From contig NZ_QHLK01000010.1 of the NCBI RefSeq assembly GCF_006864455.1, positions 1-64,000 of the forward strand: a stretch of 64,000 bases of DNA, read 5' to 3'. Positions 54,205-64,000 of this stretch are shown here, piece by piece. Made by a program: the position numbers and the translations under genes. Origin of the DNA: Campylobacter sp. MIT 97-5078 (GTDB taxonomy: Bacteria; Campylobacterota; Campylobacteria; Campylobacterales; Campylobacteraceae). The notes under the pieces are model-generated. The model made no database searches. It saw nothing but the letters and a program-made list of their open reading frames with translations, and was not told the DNA's origin. Every line of letters begins with the position of its first letter. The first letter of the stretch is position 1.

Positions 54205-55262
54205 GTATTTTTTTTCGTTTTATCTCTGCAATTTATCTTAAAAGTTTTTTTATCATTTTAATCGCTTTGACTTTTTTCTTTGTAGGTATTGATCTGCTTT
54301 TGAATTTTAAAGACTTGCCAAATTCAGCTAATCTCGTTTTTTTGTATGTTTTATTTCTTGCCTGCACGGCGTTAAGCTATATAATGCCTATTTCACTAGT
54401 CTTTGCTTTAATCATTTGTTTGATCAATATGATACGATCAAACGAACTTGTAAGCTTTTATGCCTTAAGCTTGTCAAGAAATTTAGTGATTTTATATCCT
54501 TTTTTATGGGCTGTGTTCTTTTGTTGTGTGTTTATAGGGCTTAACTTCACGCCTTTTGCTTATGCAAATGATTATAAAAGTAATATCTTAAACAATGCCG
54601 TTTTAAGCACGCAAAGTTCGAGTATTTTTGTGAAATATGATGATAAATTTATCTACATAGAAAGTCTTGAGCCTTTACAAAATGAAGTTAAAAATATAAA
54701 AATCTTTAGTATTGATAAGTTTAATCTAAGCCAAATTCAACAAGCCTTAAAAGCACGTTTTAAAGACAATATTTGGCTTCTTGAAAATGCAAATGAAATC
54801 ACCATACCAAGCGAGCTTAAACTTTATGGTGAGGGGCTAAAGATAGAAAATTTTAATGAACTTGAAACTTTAGAAGGTTTTAAGCCAAAGATCATTGAAA
54901 GCGTGGCGAGCAAGAGTAATTACACTATCATTGATGCGTGGCAGAGTGTTAAAGCTTTTCAAACTCAAGGCGTGAATACAAGCAGAGTAAAAACAGAGCT
55001 TTACAAACTTATCTTTGCACCTTTGTTCGCTCCTTTTTTAATGCTGATTTTATATCAGTTTTTCCCTATCATAGGACGTTTTTTTAATCTTGCTTTTATT
55101 AGCTTTATCTTTTTTGTCGTTACGCTTGGCACTTGGGGTTTTTTGTTTTTGCTGACAAGACTGAGCGAAGGTGGTGTTATCAGTGCAGAAATAGGCATTA
55201 TAACCCCTGTTTTAAGCCTTGCATTTATTTCGTTTTTTATCCTTTATAAAAAGAAATTTTAG
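54201..55262 (+). CDS. lptG: LptF/LptG-type lipo-oligosaccharide export permease
   Basis: Inner-membrane component of the Lpt machine that drives LOS from the inner membrane to the outer membrane. At 353 aa it has three membrane segments at the N-terminus (about 14-33, 47-80 and 92-118), a periplasmic beta-jellyroll domain (about 130-250) and three near the C-terminus. Sequence alone does not separate LptF from LptG; synteny with rplY-pth favours the C. jejuni YjgP/YjgQ gene usually called lptG. It ends 13 nt before the convergent BASS gene. Confidence 0.85.
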   Translation: MSIFFRFISAIYLKSFFIILIALTFFFVGIDLLLNFKDLPNSANLVFLYVLFLACTALSYIMPISLVFALIICLINMIRSNELVSFYALSLSRNLVILYPFLWAVFFCCVFIGLNFTPFAYANDYKSNILNNAVLSTQSSSIFVKYDDKFIYIESLEPLQNEVKNIKIFSIDKFNLSQIQQALKARFKDNIWLLENANEITIPSELKLYGEGLKIENFNELETLEGFKPKIIESVASKSNYTIIDAWQSVKAFQTQGVNTSRVKTELYKLIFAPLFAPFLMLILYQFFPIIGRFFNLAFISFIFFVVTLGTWGFLFLLTRLSEGGVISAEIGIITPVLSLAFISFFILYKKKF

Positions 55263-55275
55263 CTGGGTTCTCTCA

Positions 55276-56211
55276 TCATTTTTCTTTCAATCTTAAAAGA
55301 TTAGCCAAAATCCCGCCTGAAATGTTATGCCACACAGAAAATATGGCTCCAGCTACTGTAGCTAGTGGCATAGAAGCAAAATGAATAGCAGCTAAGCTTG
55401 TAGCAAGAGCTGAATTTTGCATACCAACTTCTATGCAAATTGTCTTTCTTTTAGCAAGGGGCATTTTTAAAATTTTTGCTAAAAGATAGCCTAAAATATA
55501 ACCTAAAACATTATGAAGCATAACCACAATGATGATCAAAAGCCCTATTTGCATAAGTTTGGCTGAGTTTATACTCACCACGCAAGCGACGATAGCCATG
55601 ATCGCAAGCACTGAAATGAGAGGTAAAATTTCTTCTATCCTTGCCGTAAAGCGAGGAAAAAAATGAGAAATCAAAAGCCCTAAAAATATAGGAAAAATCA
55701 CTATTTGCACTATAGAAAAAAACATGGCAAAAACATCTACTCCAACCTTTTCTCCAACAAAAAATAAGGTCAAAAGTGGAGTAAGTAAAGGTGCTAAAAA
55801 GGTAGAAAATGAAGTAATGCTTACAGATAGAGCCAAATCTCCCTTTGCAAGATAGGTTATCACATTTGAAGAGGTTCCGCCCGGACAAGCACCAACCAAA
55901 ATAACGCCAATAGCAAGTTCAAGTGGCAAGTTAAATAAAAAGCAAAGCACAAAAGCGATTAAGGGCATTAAGGTAAATTGTGCTATAATACCTATGCTTA
56001 AATCTTTTGGACGCTTTAAAATAAAAGCAAAATCACTTGCCCTCATCGCCAAACCCATACCAAACATAACTATCATCAGCAAATAATTAATATAACTTGC
56101 CTTAATAAAGCTTACTGAACTTGGATAAAACAAAGCCAAAGCCGCAACAAGCAAGATGAAAATAGCCATATATTTTGAAAAAAAATTGCTCACAACTTTT
56201 AAAAAATTCAT
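55276..56211 (-). CDS. BASS-family sodium symporter
   Basis: A 311-aa bile acid:Na+ symporter-family protein with about ten membrane segments. The crossover motif ACPGGTSSNVITYLAKGD in the middle and CIEVGMQNSALATSLA in the second repeat are family hallmarks. Substrates range from bile acids to pantoate and other organic anions, so substrate is unassigned. I place the start at 56211: AAGG precedes it, and the upstream ATG at 56244 lies inside the -10 element. Confidence 0.87.
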   Translation of the reverse strand: MNFLKVVSNFFSKYMAIFILLVAALALFYPSSVSFIKASYINYLLMIVMFGMGLAMRASDFAFILKRPKDLSIGIIAQFTLMPLIAFVLCFLFNLPLELAIGVILVGACPGGTSSNVITYLAKGDLALSVSITSFSTFLAPLLTPLLTLFFVGEKVGVDVFAMFFSIVQIVIFPIFLGLLISHFFPRFTARIEEILPLISVLAIMAIVACVVSINSAKLMQIGLLIIIVVMLHNVLGYILGYLLAKILKMPLAKRKTICIEVGMQNSALATSLAAIHFASMPLATVAGAIFSVWHNISGGILANLLRLKEK

Positions 56212-56242
56212 AATTTGCCTTATAAATTGAGATAAAAGGAGC

Positions 56243-56248
56243 ATTATA
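56243..56248 (-). promoter_or_regulatory. Promoter of the BASS gene
   Basis: Minus strand AGGTTATAATGCTCC contains TATAAT (complement of 56243-56248). The expected start near 56236 gives a leader of about 25 nt to the ATG at 56211. The divergent ilvD promoter must lie in the same 98-nt gap; TATTAT at 56284-56289 is a candidate. Confidence 0.55.
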
Positions 56249-56309
56249 ACCTAAATTATAATAATTTTTGGCTAAAATGCTGATATTATTTAAAATTTTA
56301 AGGATATAT

Positions 56310-57998
56310 ATGCGAAGTGATGTTATCAAAAAAGGGTATTTAAAGGCACCAAACCGCTCTTTATTAAGGGCTTGTGGGCTTGAAGATGAAGACTTTGGTA
56401 AGCCTTTTATAGGCGTAGCTAATTCTTATATAGATATTATCCCCGGACATTTTTACCTCAACAAATATGCCGCCATTATCAAAGATGAAATTCGCAAAAA
56501 TGGCTGTGTGCCCTTTGAGTTTAACACTATAGGCATTGATGATGGCATAGCTATGGGGCATAGCGGTATGCTTTTTTCTCTGCCAAGCCGTGAAATTATT
56601 GCTAATTCAATAGAAAGTGTGATGAATGCACACCAACTTGATGCACTCATTTGCATACCAAATTGCGATAAAATCACTCCGGGTATGCTTATGGGAGCTT
56701 TAAGGGTGAATGTGCCAACCATATTTGTAAGTGGTGGTCCTATGAAAGCTGGAAAAAGCACAAAGGGTGAAAAACTTACTTTAAATAGTGTCTTTGAAGC
56801 AGTAGGTGAGTTTGAAGTGCAAAAGATAAGCGAAGAAGAACTTAAAGATATAGAATGCAAAGCCTGTCCGAGCGGAGGTTCTTGCTCTGGTATGTTTACT
56901 GCAAATTCCATGAACACACTTTGTGAGGCTATGGGTATAGCTCTAAGCGGTAATGGCACGGCTTTAGCCTTAAGTGAAGAAAGAGAAAATTTACTTCGAA
57001 AAGCTGCAAAAAGGATTTGTGAGATCGCTCTTGATGAGAAGTTTAAAATCAGAAATATCATCACTGAAAAAGCGATTAAAAATGCCATGGTAGTTGATAT
57101 GGCTATGGGAGGAAGCTCAAACACTATACTTCATATGCTGGCTATCTCTCGTGAAGCTGGCGCACCTCTTGAGATAAAAAGCCTCAATGATATAAGTAAA
57201 AAAATTGCTCACATTGCTAAAATCGCTCCAAGTCTGCCAAGTGTAGCTATGGAAGATGTAGGCAGAGCTGGGGGAATGAATGCTGTGATAAAAGAAATTT
57301 CGCGTCGTGATAATGGACTTTTAGCCCTTGATGCCCTTACTATCAGCGGGGAAAGCTTAGGCGAAAGAATAAAGGATGCTCAAATTCTTGATGAAAACGT
57401 AATTCACAAGGTAGAAAATGCGTATTCAAAGGTGGGTGGTTTGGCGATTTTGTTTGGAAATTTAGCCGAACAAGGTTGTGTGATAAAAACTGCTGGCATA
57501 GTTGGTGAGCGTAAATTTAGCGGTAAAGCTGTGTGTTTTGATAGTCAAGATGAAGCTATAAGGGGCATTATCAAAGGTAAAGTGAAAAAAGGCAATGTGT
57601 GCGTGATACGATATGAAGGACCAAAAGGGGGTCCGGGTATGCAAGAAATGCTTTCTCCAACAAGCTTAATTATGGGCATGGGACTTGGAGCTGATGTAGC
57701 TTTGATCACTGATGGACGCTTTAGTGGTGCAACAAGAGGCTTAAGCATAGGGCATATAAGTCCTGAAGCTGCTGAAGGTGGGCTTATAGGCTTGCTAAAA
57801 GATGGTGATATTATTGATATAGATGTGGATGCTTATGCTATAAATGTGCGTTTGAGTGAAGCTGAAATAAAACAAAGACGCGAAAATTTCAAACCTTTGC
57901 AAAAGCCTTTAAAATCTCGTTATCTTGCTCAGTATCAAAAACTAGTAAGCAATGCAAGCAATGGTGCTGTACTTGATCTTGATTTTTTTAAACACTAA
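56310..57998 (+). CDS. ilvD: Dihydroxy-acid dehydratase
   Basis: Iron-sulphur enzyme of isoleucine, valine and leucine synthesis (also supplying pantothenate). Full length at 562 aa. Cluster cysteines are visible in [12 protein letters not shown] and [20 protein letters not shown], and [11 protein letters not shown] with [20 protein letters not shown] marks the C-terminus. I use the ATG at 56310, which follows AAGGA; the longer reading from 56268 adds residues not typical of the family. Confidence 0.96.
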   Translation: MRSDVIKKGYLKAPNRSLLRACGLEDEDFGKPFIGVANSYIDIIPGHFYLNKYAAIIKDEIRKNGCVPFEFNTIGIDDGIAMGHSGMLFSLPSREIIANSIESVMNAHQLDALICIPNCDKITPGMLMGALRVNVPTIFVSGGPMKAGKSTKGEKLTLNSVFEAVGEFEVQKISEEELKDIECKACPSGGSCSGMFTANSMNTLCEAMGIALSGNGTALALSEERENLLRKAAKRICEIALDEKFKIRNIITEKAIKNAMVVDMAMGGSSNTILHMLAISREAGAPLEIKSLNDISKKIAHIAKIAPSLPSVAMEDVGRAGGMNAVIKEISRRDNGLLALDALTISGESLGERIKDAQILDENVIHKVENAYSKVGGLAILFGNLAEQGCVIKTAGIVGERKFSGKAVCFDSQDEAIRGIIKGKVKKGNVCVIRYEGPKGGPGMQEMLSPTSLIMGMGLGADVALITDGRFSGATRGLSIGHISPEAAEGGLIGLLKDGDIIDIDVDAYAINVRLSEAEIKQRRENFKPLQKPLKSRYLAQYQKLVSNASNGAVLDLDFFKH

Positions 57999-58050
57999 GT
58001 TTTGCAGCTTTATTTGAATTAAAATATACATTCAAAATAAGGCTGTAAAA

Positions 58051-58292
58051 GTGTTTTTAAACAACACAATAGCGGAACAAAAATAGGACTAAGCTATCAA
58101 TACAACGCCCAAGAACAAAAAACTGAAGCTTTTTTAAATATAAACAATCAAAGTTTTGCACTCAAAGAAAATTCTTTTCTTTTAGAAAACAAAAGCTTTA
58201 ATATACTTTTAAAAATGTTTGAAAATAACACAAATTCAAAAACCCAGTCCGAGCAATCAGCACTTCAAAGAGTCTTGCAAGAATTTGGGTGA
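58051..58292 (+). pseudogene. Frameshifted relic of an unrecognised small protein
   Basis: GTG at 58051 opens VFLNNTIA, then the frame hits a stop. One base earlier in phase, from 58074, an open frame of 72 codons continues as GTKIGLSYQYNAQEQKTEAF and LNINNQSFALKENSFLLENK, ending at TGA 58290-58292 after LQRVLQEFG. The natural join is NNTIA/GTKIG, needing a one-base change near 58071-58074. Codon use looks genuine (Lys/Asn/Gln/Leu rich, balanced). I do not recognise the family. No start codon exists in the second frame near its beginning, so it is probably dead. A 68-codon frame at 58219 overlaps it and looks like chance. Confidence 0.5.
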
Positions 58293-58363
58293 AAGTAGTG
58301 TTAAAAAATTCTTTAAGAATAAAGAATTTTTATATAAGCTTAAAATTAAAAATAAATTATTTA

Positions 58364-58381
58364 TTGGAACAAAATTTGCTT
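58364..58381 (+). promoter_or_regulatory. Orphan sigma-54 promoter upstream of proB
   Basis: TTGGAAC-AAAAT-TTGCTT has GG-N10-GC spacing and matches the consensus as well as the two hook-operon promoters in this window. The expected start is near 58391. No open frame lies between there and proB at 58463. It either gives proB a flagellar-type promoter, makes a short RNA, or once served a gene now lost. Confidence 0.75.
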
Positions 58382-58408
58382 TTTTAAAAACAATAAAAAA
58401 CTTTTTAA

Positions 58409-59242
<834 letters not shown>

Positions 59243-59296
59243 GTTTTTGTCATTTTATATTAAGTTTTAAATTCCTCAAAATTCTTATTTTGAATT

Positions 59297-59461
59297 TTAT
59301 ATGTCTTTAATATGCTCTTGCTCATAATGCTGTACTAATTCTTTAGGGGCAACTGCACTAGAATTTGCACTTAATTCATCTAAAAATGATTTTTTAAGTG
59401 CTTTGATATGCTGCTCATAAGTAAGTTGAGTTTGCTGGCTTTGTAATGCTTGAATAAACAT
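59297..59461 (-). CDS. Small hypothetical protein, 54 aa
   Basis: A short frame with a good AAAGGAAAAATC ribosome site before its ATG. The product begins MFIQALQSQQTQLTYEQHIK and is Gln/Glu/Ser-rich, hydrophilic and probably helical, ending in KDI. No signal peptide or known domain is recognised. TATAGT on the minus strand (complement of 59488-59493) is a plausible -10 that would give a leader of about 20 nt. It converges on proB and is divergent from fabZ. Real-gene evidence is the ribosome site, promoter and coding-like composition. Confidence 0.6.
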   Translation of the reverse strand: MFIQALQSQQTQLTYEQHIKALKKSFLDELSANSSAVAPKELVQHYEQEHIKDI

Positions 59462-59628
59462 GATTTTTCCTTTATTGTTAGATAGAAACTATATTCAGCT
59501 TTTATTTTAGTTCCTGTAAAACTCTTTGAAGCAAAGATGAATTTGATGAATTTGAAGTTAAATTTACTTTTTTTGAATTTTAAAACTTTAACTTGCTCGA
59601 TTTAATGATTTTATTAGGATTTTTTTTG

Positions 59629-59634
59629 TAAAAT
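59629..59634 (+). promoter_or_regulatory. fabZ-lpxA-clpX-mreBC promoter
   Basis: TAAAAT preceded by TTTTTTTTG is the classic Campylobacter arrangement. It lies 35 nt before the fabZ ATG, and the five genes that follow are overlapping or separated by a few bases, so this probably starts the whole run. The stretch 59462-59628 otherwise shows no gene. Confidence 0.6.
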
Positions 59635-59669
59635 TACTTTTCTAAATACGCTTTTTTAAGGTTAAATTT

Positions 59670-60110
59670 ATGATAGATGTCATGCGAATTCAAGCAATCC
59701 TTCCTCATCGCTATCCATTTTTACTTGTTGATAAGATCACAGAGCTAAAAATCGGCGAACTTGTAAAAGGATATAAAAATGTCAGCATTTCAGATCAAGT
59801 TTTTATGGGGCATTTTCCAGATCACCCTATATATCCGGGCGTGTTGATTTTAGAGGGTATGGCTCAAACAGGTGGAGTTTTGGCTTTTGAAAGTATGGAC
59901 GATAAGGTTAATCCTAAAGAAAAGGTGGTGTATTTTACCGGCATTGATAAGGCTAAGTTTAGAAATCCGGTTCGTCCGGGTGATAAGCTTGATTATGAGA
60001 TGTGTGTGGTAAAAAATCGTGGTAATTTATGGATATTTGAAGGAAAAGCTTTTGTAGAGGGAGCTTTGGTAGCTGAAGCTGAATTAAAAGCTATGATCAT
60101 TGATAAGTAA
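59670..60110 (+). CDS. fabZ: 3-hydroxyacyl-ACP dehydratase FabZ
   Basis: Dehydrates beta-hydroxyacyl-ACP in fatty acid elongation. A 146-aa hot-dog fold protein with [14 protein letters not shown], the catalytic His in [20 protein letters not shown] and the Glu of the same segment. It directly precedes lpxA, which draws on the same hydroxyacyl-ACP pool for lipid A. Confidence 0.97.
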   Translation: MIDVMRIQAILPHRYPFLLVDKITELKIGELVKGYKNVSISDQVFMGHFPDHPIYPGVLILEGMAQTGGVLAFESMDDKVNPKEKVVYFTGIDKAKFRNPVRPGDKLDYEMCVVKNRGNLWIFEGKAFVEGALVAEAELKAMIIDK

Positions 60111-60114
60111 AAAA

Positions 60115-60900
60115 ATGCAAAAAATTCATCCAAGTGCGGTTATAGAAGACGGGGCTATTTTAGGCGATGATGTTGTCGTTGAAGCCTATGCTTTCATTAG
60201 CAAAGACGCAAAAATCGGCAATGAAGTAGTAATTAAGCAAGGTGCTAGAATACTTGCTGATACAACCATAAATGATAAAAGCAAGGTTTTTTCTTATGCT
60301 ATAGTGGGTGATATTCCTCAAGATATCTCATATCAAGACGGACAAAAAGGCGGAGTGATCATCGGTAAAAACTCGATTATTAGAGAATTCGCGACTATAA
60401 ATTCAGGCACAGCCAAAGGGGACGGATTTACACGTATTGGGGATAATGCTTTTATCATGGCGTATTGCCATATCGCACATGATTGTTGTTTAGGAAAAAA
60501 TGTTATCTTGGCAAATAACGCAACCTTAGCCGGACATGTTAGACTTGATGATTTTGTCGTGGTTGGTGGCTTAACGCCTATTCATCAGTTCGTGTACGTA
60601 GGAGAAGGGGCGATGATCGCTGGAGCTTCAGCACTTTCTCAAGATATAGTGCCTTTTTGCCTGGCTGAAGGAAATCGCGCAAACATTAGAAGCCTTAATC
60701 TTGTGGGTATTCGTAGGCGTTTTGATAAAGATGAGGTAGAGTGTATTAATAAAGCTTATAAGTTCTTGTTTAAAAATGGGGATTTAAAAGAGAAGGCTGA
60801 AAAGCTTTTAAGTCAAACTTCAAGTAAAAATGTAAAAAAAATGTGTGAATTTATCCTTGAAACAAAGCGAGGAATTCCTGTATATAGAGGAAAAAAATGA
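60115..60900 (+). CDS. lpxA: UDP-N-acetylglucosamine acyltransferase
   Basis: First step of lipid A synthesis. A left-handed beta-helix built from hexapeptide repeats (for example [15 protein letters not shown]), with the catalytic His in [11 protein letters not shown] and [20 protein letters not shown], and a C-terminal helical domain. I use the ATG at 60115 (261 aa), where the protein begins [14 protein letters not shown] as is usual; a TTG at 60100 would overlap fabZ. It ends with a 4-nt overlap with clpX. Confidence 0.95.
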   Translation: MQKIHPSAVIEDGAILGDDVVVEAYAFISKDAKIGNEVVIKQGARILADTTINDKSKVFSYAIVGDIPQDISYQDGQKGGVIIGKNSIIREFATINSGTAKGDGFTRIGDNAFIMAYCHIAHDCCLGKNVILANNATLAGHVRLDDFVVVGGLTPIHQFVYVGEGAMIAGASALSQDIVPFCLAEGNRANIRSLNLVGIRRRFDKDEVECINKAYKFLFKNGDLKEKAEKLLSQTSSKNVKKMCEFILETKRGIPVYRGKK

Positions 60901-62123
60901 TTAAAAAATGTAATTTTTGTGGAGAAAGCGAAAGTGCACAAAGAAGAATTCTAGCAAATGAACAAGATGATGCTTTTATCTGTCAATATTGCGTTGAGGG
61001 TGCGTATAATCTCATCTTTGGCGATGAAAGAGCGAAAAATCCGCCATTAAAGCAAGAAACAATAGATTTTAAAGATATTACACCAAAAGAGCTCAAGGCT
61101 TATTTAGATCGTTATGTTATAGGACAAGATAGAGCCAAAAAAATCTTTTCTGTGGGTGTATATAATCACTACAAAAGAATATTTAAATCTGCCTTGCAAG
61201 ATGATGATACCGAGCTTTTTAAATCAAATATTTTGCTTATCGGACCTACAGGAAGCGGAAAAACTTTGCTTGCTCAAACTTTAGCTAAATTTTTAGATGT
61301 GCCAATTGCCATTTGTGATGCGACTTCTTTAACTGAGGCTGGCTATGTGGGTGAAGATGTTGAAAATATACTCACACGTCTTGTTCAGGCTGCAAATGGC
61401 GATGTGCAAAGGGCTCAAAGGGGTATAGTTTTTATTGATGAAATTGATAAAATCGCTAGAATGAGCGAAAACCGCTCCATTACAAGAGATGTAAGCGGAG
61501 AAGGTGTGCAACAAGCTTTGCTTAAAATCATCGAAGGAAGCCTCGTTAATATCCCGCCAAAAGGTGGTAGAAAGCACCCTAATCAAGACTTTATTCAAAT
61601 TGATACTTCAAATATACTTTTTGTATGTGGTGGGGCATTTGACGGCTTAGATCAAATTCTCAAACGTAAGCTTGGCGATAAGGTTGTGGGTTTTACTGAT
61701 AGTGAGGAAGCTGACAAAAAAAGCTTGCTTGAAAAGATAGAGCCTGATGATTTGGTGCATTTTGGGCTTATCCCTGAACTTATCGGTAGGCTTCATGTTA
61801 TCGCTTCTTTAAATGAGCTTGATGAAGATGATATGGTTCGTATCTTAACCGAACCAAAAAATGCTATTATCAAGCAGTATCAAAAGCTTTTTGCTATAGA
61901 TGGTGTGGGTTTGAAATTTGAAGATGATACGCTTAAAGAAATAGCTAAACTTGCTTTGGAGCGAAAAACAGGTGCTAGGGGTCTTAGAAGCATTATTGAA
62001 GAATTAATGGTGGATTTGATGTTTGAGTTACCAGAATACAAAAATTACGATATAATCATCACTAAAGAAGTGGTGCGAGAAGGTGCAAAGCCTTTATTTA
62101 TCAAAACGAAAAGGGTGGGATAA
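60897..62123 (+). CDS. clpX: ATP-dependent Clp protease ATP-binding subunit ClpX
   Basis: AAA+ unfoldase that feeds substrates to ClpP. At 408 aa it has the N-terminal C4 zinc-binding domain (CNFCGES ... CQYCVEG), Walker [16 protein letters not shown] near residue 116, Walker [12 protein letters not shown], and the sensor/IGF-loop region ending in [12 protein letters not shown]. clpP is not in the window. It overlaps lpxA by 4 nt and mreB by 1 nt (TAATG). Confidence 0.97.
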   Translation: MIKKCNFCGESESAQRRILANEQDDAFICQYCVEGAYNLIFGDERAKNPPLKQETIDFKDITPKELKAYLDRYVIGQDRAKKIFSVGVYNHYKRIFKSALQDDDTELFKSNILLIGPTGSGKTLLAQTLAKFLDVPIAICDATSLTEAGYVGEDVENILTRLVQAANGDVQRAQRGIVFIDEIDKIARMSENRSITRDVSGEGVQQALLKIIEGSLVNIPPKGGRKHPNQDFIQIDTSNILFVCGGAFDGLDQILKRKLGDKVVGFTDSEEADKKSLLEKIEPDDLVHFGLIPELIGRLHVIASLNELDEDDMVRILTEPKNAIIKQYQKLFAIDGVGLKFEDDTLKEIAKLALERKTGARGLRSIIEELMVDLMFELPEYKNYDIIITKEVVREGAKPLFIKTKRVG

Positions 62124-63163
62124 TGATACTTGATCAAGTGATTGGATTTTTTTCAAGCGATATGGGCATAGATTTAGGCACAGCAAATACTTTAGTGCTT
62201 ATCAAAGACAAGGGCATAGTAATCAATGAACCTTCTGTCGTGGCGGTTGAACGCGAAAGATACGGAGGAAAGGCAAAAATTCTAGCCGTAGGTAAAGAGG
62301 CTAAAGATATGGTTGGCAAAACTCCAGCAAACATAGAAGCTATACGCCCTATGAAAGATGGTGTTATCGCTGATTTTGATATGACTGAAAAGATGATCCG
62401 TTATTTTATAGAAAAAACTCATCGTCGCAAGAATTTCCTTCGTCCAAGGATTATTATTTCTGTGCCTTATGGGCTTACTCAAGTTGAAAGAAAAGCGGTT
62501 AGAGAAAGTGCTTTAAGTGCTGGAGCAAGAGAAGTATTTTTGGTTGAAGAACCTATGGCAGCAGCAATTGGAGCGAATTTACCTATACAAGAACCAAAAG
62601 GAAATTTAGTCGTTGATATAGGTGGAGGAACAACTGAAATAGGCGTTACCTCACTTGGTGGTTTGGTGATTTCAAAATCAATCCGCACCGCCGGAGATAA
62701 ACTTGATATGAGTATAGTTAATTATGTCAAAGAAAAATACAATCTTGTTATAGGCGAACGAACCGGTGAAGAGATCAAGATCACCATAGGATCAGCCTAT
62801 CCTTTAAATAAAGAGCTTACCATGGTTGTTAAAGGACGAGATCAAATTAGCGGACTTTTAAGTCGTATAGAACTTACTAGTGAAGATGTGCGCGAGGCAA
62901 TGAGAGAAAACTTAAAAGAAATTGCTGATGCTTTAAAAATGGTGCTTGAGATGATGCCACCTGACTTAGCCGCTGATATAGTCGAAAATGGCGTAGTTTT
63001 AAGTGGTGGCGGTGCTTTAATAAGAGGGCTTGATAAATATCTATCAGAAACCGTGCGTTTGCCCGTTTATGTTGCTGATGAGCCACTTTTAGCTGTAGCA
63101 AGAGGCACTGGTAAAATTCTAGAAGAAATCGCATTGTTACGACAATTAACCAATGAAGAATAA
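62123..63163 (+). CDS. mreB: Rod-shape-determining protein MreB
   Basis: Actin-like filament that guides lateral wall synthesis. At 346 aa it shows the phosphate loop [11 protein letters not shown], the second phosphate loop [13 protein letters not shown] and the adenosine motif [16 protein letters not shown]. It overlaps mreC by 11 nt. I see no mreD in the window; PBP2/RodA would be needed elsewhere. Confidence 0.97.
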   Translation: MILDQVIGFFSSDMGIDLGTANTLVLIKDKGIVINEPSVVAVERERYGGKAKILAVGKEAKDMVGKTPANIEAIRPMKDGVIADFDMTEKMIRYFIEKTHRRKNFLRPRIIISVPYGLTQVERKAVRESALSAGAREVFLVEEPMAAAIGANLPIQEPKGNLVVDIGGGTTEIGVTSLGGLVISKSIRTAGDKLDMSIVNYVKEKYNLVIGERTGEEIKITIGSAYPLNKELTMVVKGRDQISGLLSRIELTSEDVREAMRENLKEIADALKMVLEMMPPDLAADIVENGVVLSGGGALIRGLDKYLSETVRLPVYVADEPLLAVARGTGKILEEIALLRQLTNEE

Positions 63164-63902
63164 AATTCGTGGTGTTTTAGTTCTTTCTTTTTTAGTCTTT
63201 ATCTCTTTTTATTATGGAGGTTTGATTAAAAAAAATGTTTTATTCATTAACGATATTATCATCACGACGTATTATGATGTAAAAGATTATATGAGCGAGA
63301 GTATAAGCGAGCATTTTAATCAAGTTGATCAAATTCGTGCCCTAAAAGAGCAAAACAAACAACTTGAAGAAGCCTCTGCTTTAATCTCAACCTTTGCCAA
63401 TCAACTCAATTTGCTTTTAGAAGATAAAAACTCCACTCAATACCTTCCAAAAGTTTCCTTAGTTAGAGCTATTTCTTATGCACAGATAAGTGACTATAAT
63501 AGACTTTGGCTTTCCACAACACATTTTAATGGAACTCAAAATAGAGGATTGATCTATCAAGGTTACACAGCTGGCATTGCCATACTCAAAAATGATCGTC
63601 CTATGGCTTTGCTTCAAAGTGATGAACAATGTGCTTTTTCAGTGCATATAGGTAAAGATAAAGTTCCGGGTGTGCTACAAGGGAATGGAGATAAAGTTAT
63701 CATTAAATTTATACCAAAATGGCAAAGCATTCATATAGGCGATGAGGTTTTAACAAGTGGATTAGATAACATCTTTTTTAGCGGTGTGCCTGTGGGAAAA
63801 ATCATAAAAATTGATGATAGCGATATGTATCAAAGTGCTGAGATAGAGCCTTTTGTCAAGGTTAATATCCCAGCTTATATGTATATGGTAGAAAGATTTT
63901 AG
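63153..63902 (+). CDS. mreC: Rod-shape-determining protein MreC
   Basis: Membrane-anchored partner of MreB in the elongasome. A 249-aa protein with an N-terminal membrane helix (about 7-25), a coiled coil (about 55-90, [16 protein letters not shown]) and the MreC beta-domain ending in [16 protein letters not shown]. It is shorter than E. coli MreC, as is common in this group. It ends 1 nt before the convergent chemoreceptor gene. Confidence 0.92.
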   Translation: MKNKIRGVLVLSFLVFISFYYGGLIKKNVLFINDIIITTYYDVKDYMSESISEHFNQVDQIRALKEQNKQLEEASALISTFANQLNLLLEDKNSTQYLPKVSLVRAISYAQISDYNRLWLSTTHFNGTQNRGLIYQGYTAGIAILKNDRPMALLQSDEQCAFSVHIGKDKVPGVLQGNGDKVIIKFIPKWQSIHIGDEVLTSGLDNIFFSGVPVGKIIKIDDSDMYQSAEIEPFVKVNIPAYMYMVERF

Positions 63903-63903
63903 C

Positions 63904-64000
63904 TTAGAGTTTGAAAATTTCTATCTCTTTTTGCAAGTGTTCAGCGATATCCTTAAGCTCTCCAGCTGCTTTTTTATTTTCGATAATGGTATTTTTGGTT
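63904..64000 (-). CDS. C-terminal end of a methyl-accepting chemotaxis protein (partial)
   Basis: The window ends inside this gene. The visible 31 residues, TKNTIIENKKAAGELKDIAE then HLQKEIEIFKL and a stop, match the last helix of chemoreceptor signalling domains (IxxNxxAAxEL ... LxxxIxxF). Sensor domain and ligand are outside the window. It converges on mreC. Confidence 0.7.
   Translation of the reverse strand, partial: TKNTIIENKKAAGELKDIAEHLQKEIEIFKL

Overview
The window is a stretch of chromosome from a Campylobacter species. The evidence is strongly AT-rich DNA, Campylobacter-type promoters (a T-rich stretch ending in TTTTG or TTTGC before TATAAT, no clear -35), GGAAC-N5-TTGC sigma-54 promoters at hook genes, and protein families and gene neighbourhoods I recognise from the C. 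jejuni / C. upsaliensis group. Species cannot be decided from the sequence alone. I see no tRNA, rRNA, CRISPR array, prophage or insertion sequence. Almost everything is core housekeeping; accessory DNA is limited to a few genes and several decayed ones.

Layout. 1-385 is non-coding with a 22-A run and a 27-bp perfect inverted repeat. 386-1367 holds a hypothetical gene and rsmD. 1343-13414 is a minus-strand block: xseA, ubiE, perR, dxs, fliH, fliG, fliF, hisC, pheA, a HAD-like gene and lysA, linking amino-acid synthesis, the flagellar MS-ring/switch, isoprenoid/menaquinone steps and peroxide stress control. 13593-14361 has a truncated DUF411 remnant and an isochorismatase-like gene. 14529-19460 is a hook block (flgE, flgD, fliK and a small gene) with two near-perfect sigma-54 promoters. 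19651-25522 carries dus, a membrane protein, dksA-like, rlmH, accD and bamA. 25603-33832 runs the other way: tyrA, an M23 peptidase, lpxC, tsaB-like, thrB, ylxR-like, infB, rbfA, rimP. Then come ribD, a small membrane protein and a wrecked YagU-family pseudogene (35447-35788).

35953-40221 (minus) holds terC, purN, the NAD(P)HX repair gene and rmuC. Next are an autotransporter (40350-42959), fumC, rnhB and a divergent cobalt/nickel efflux pair (dmeF / RcnR-like regulator) with a visible operator. A lactate uptake and oxidation cluster (lctP-lutABC) follows at 46852-51386, then a FadL-type outer-membrane channel, rplY-pth-lptG, a BASS transporter and ilvD. 57999-58462 is a gap with a frameshifted gene relic and an orphan sigma-54 promoter. 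The last part holds proB, an unlisted 54-codon gene, fabZ-lpxA-clpX-mreB-mreC and the tail of a chemoreceptor.

How it works together: envelope biogenesis dominates (lpxC, fabZ, lpxA, lptG, bamA, M23 peptidase, mreBC), with flagellar structural genes split between a sigma-70-type operon (fliFGH) and sigma-54 operons (hook). No clearly new multi-gene system is evident. The most unusual items are the orphan sigma-54 promoter before proB, two related long hairpins at 13499-13528 and 46674-46713, the nested palindromes before lctP, a run of three TTG-started genes, and three decayed genes.
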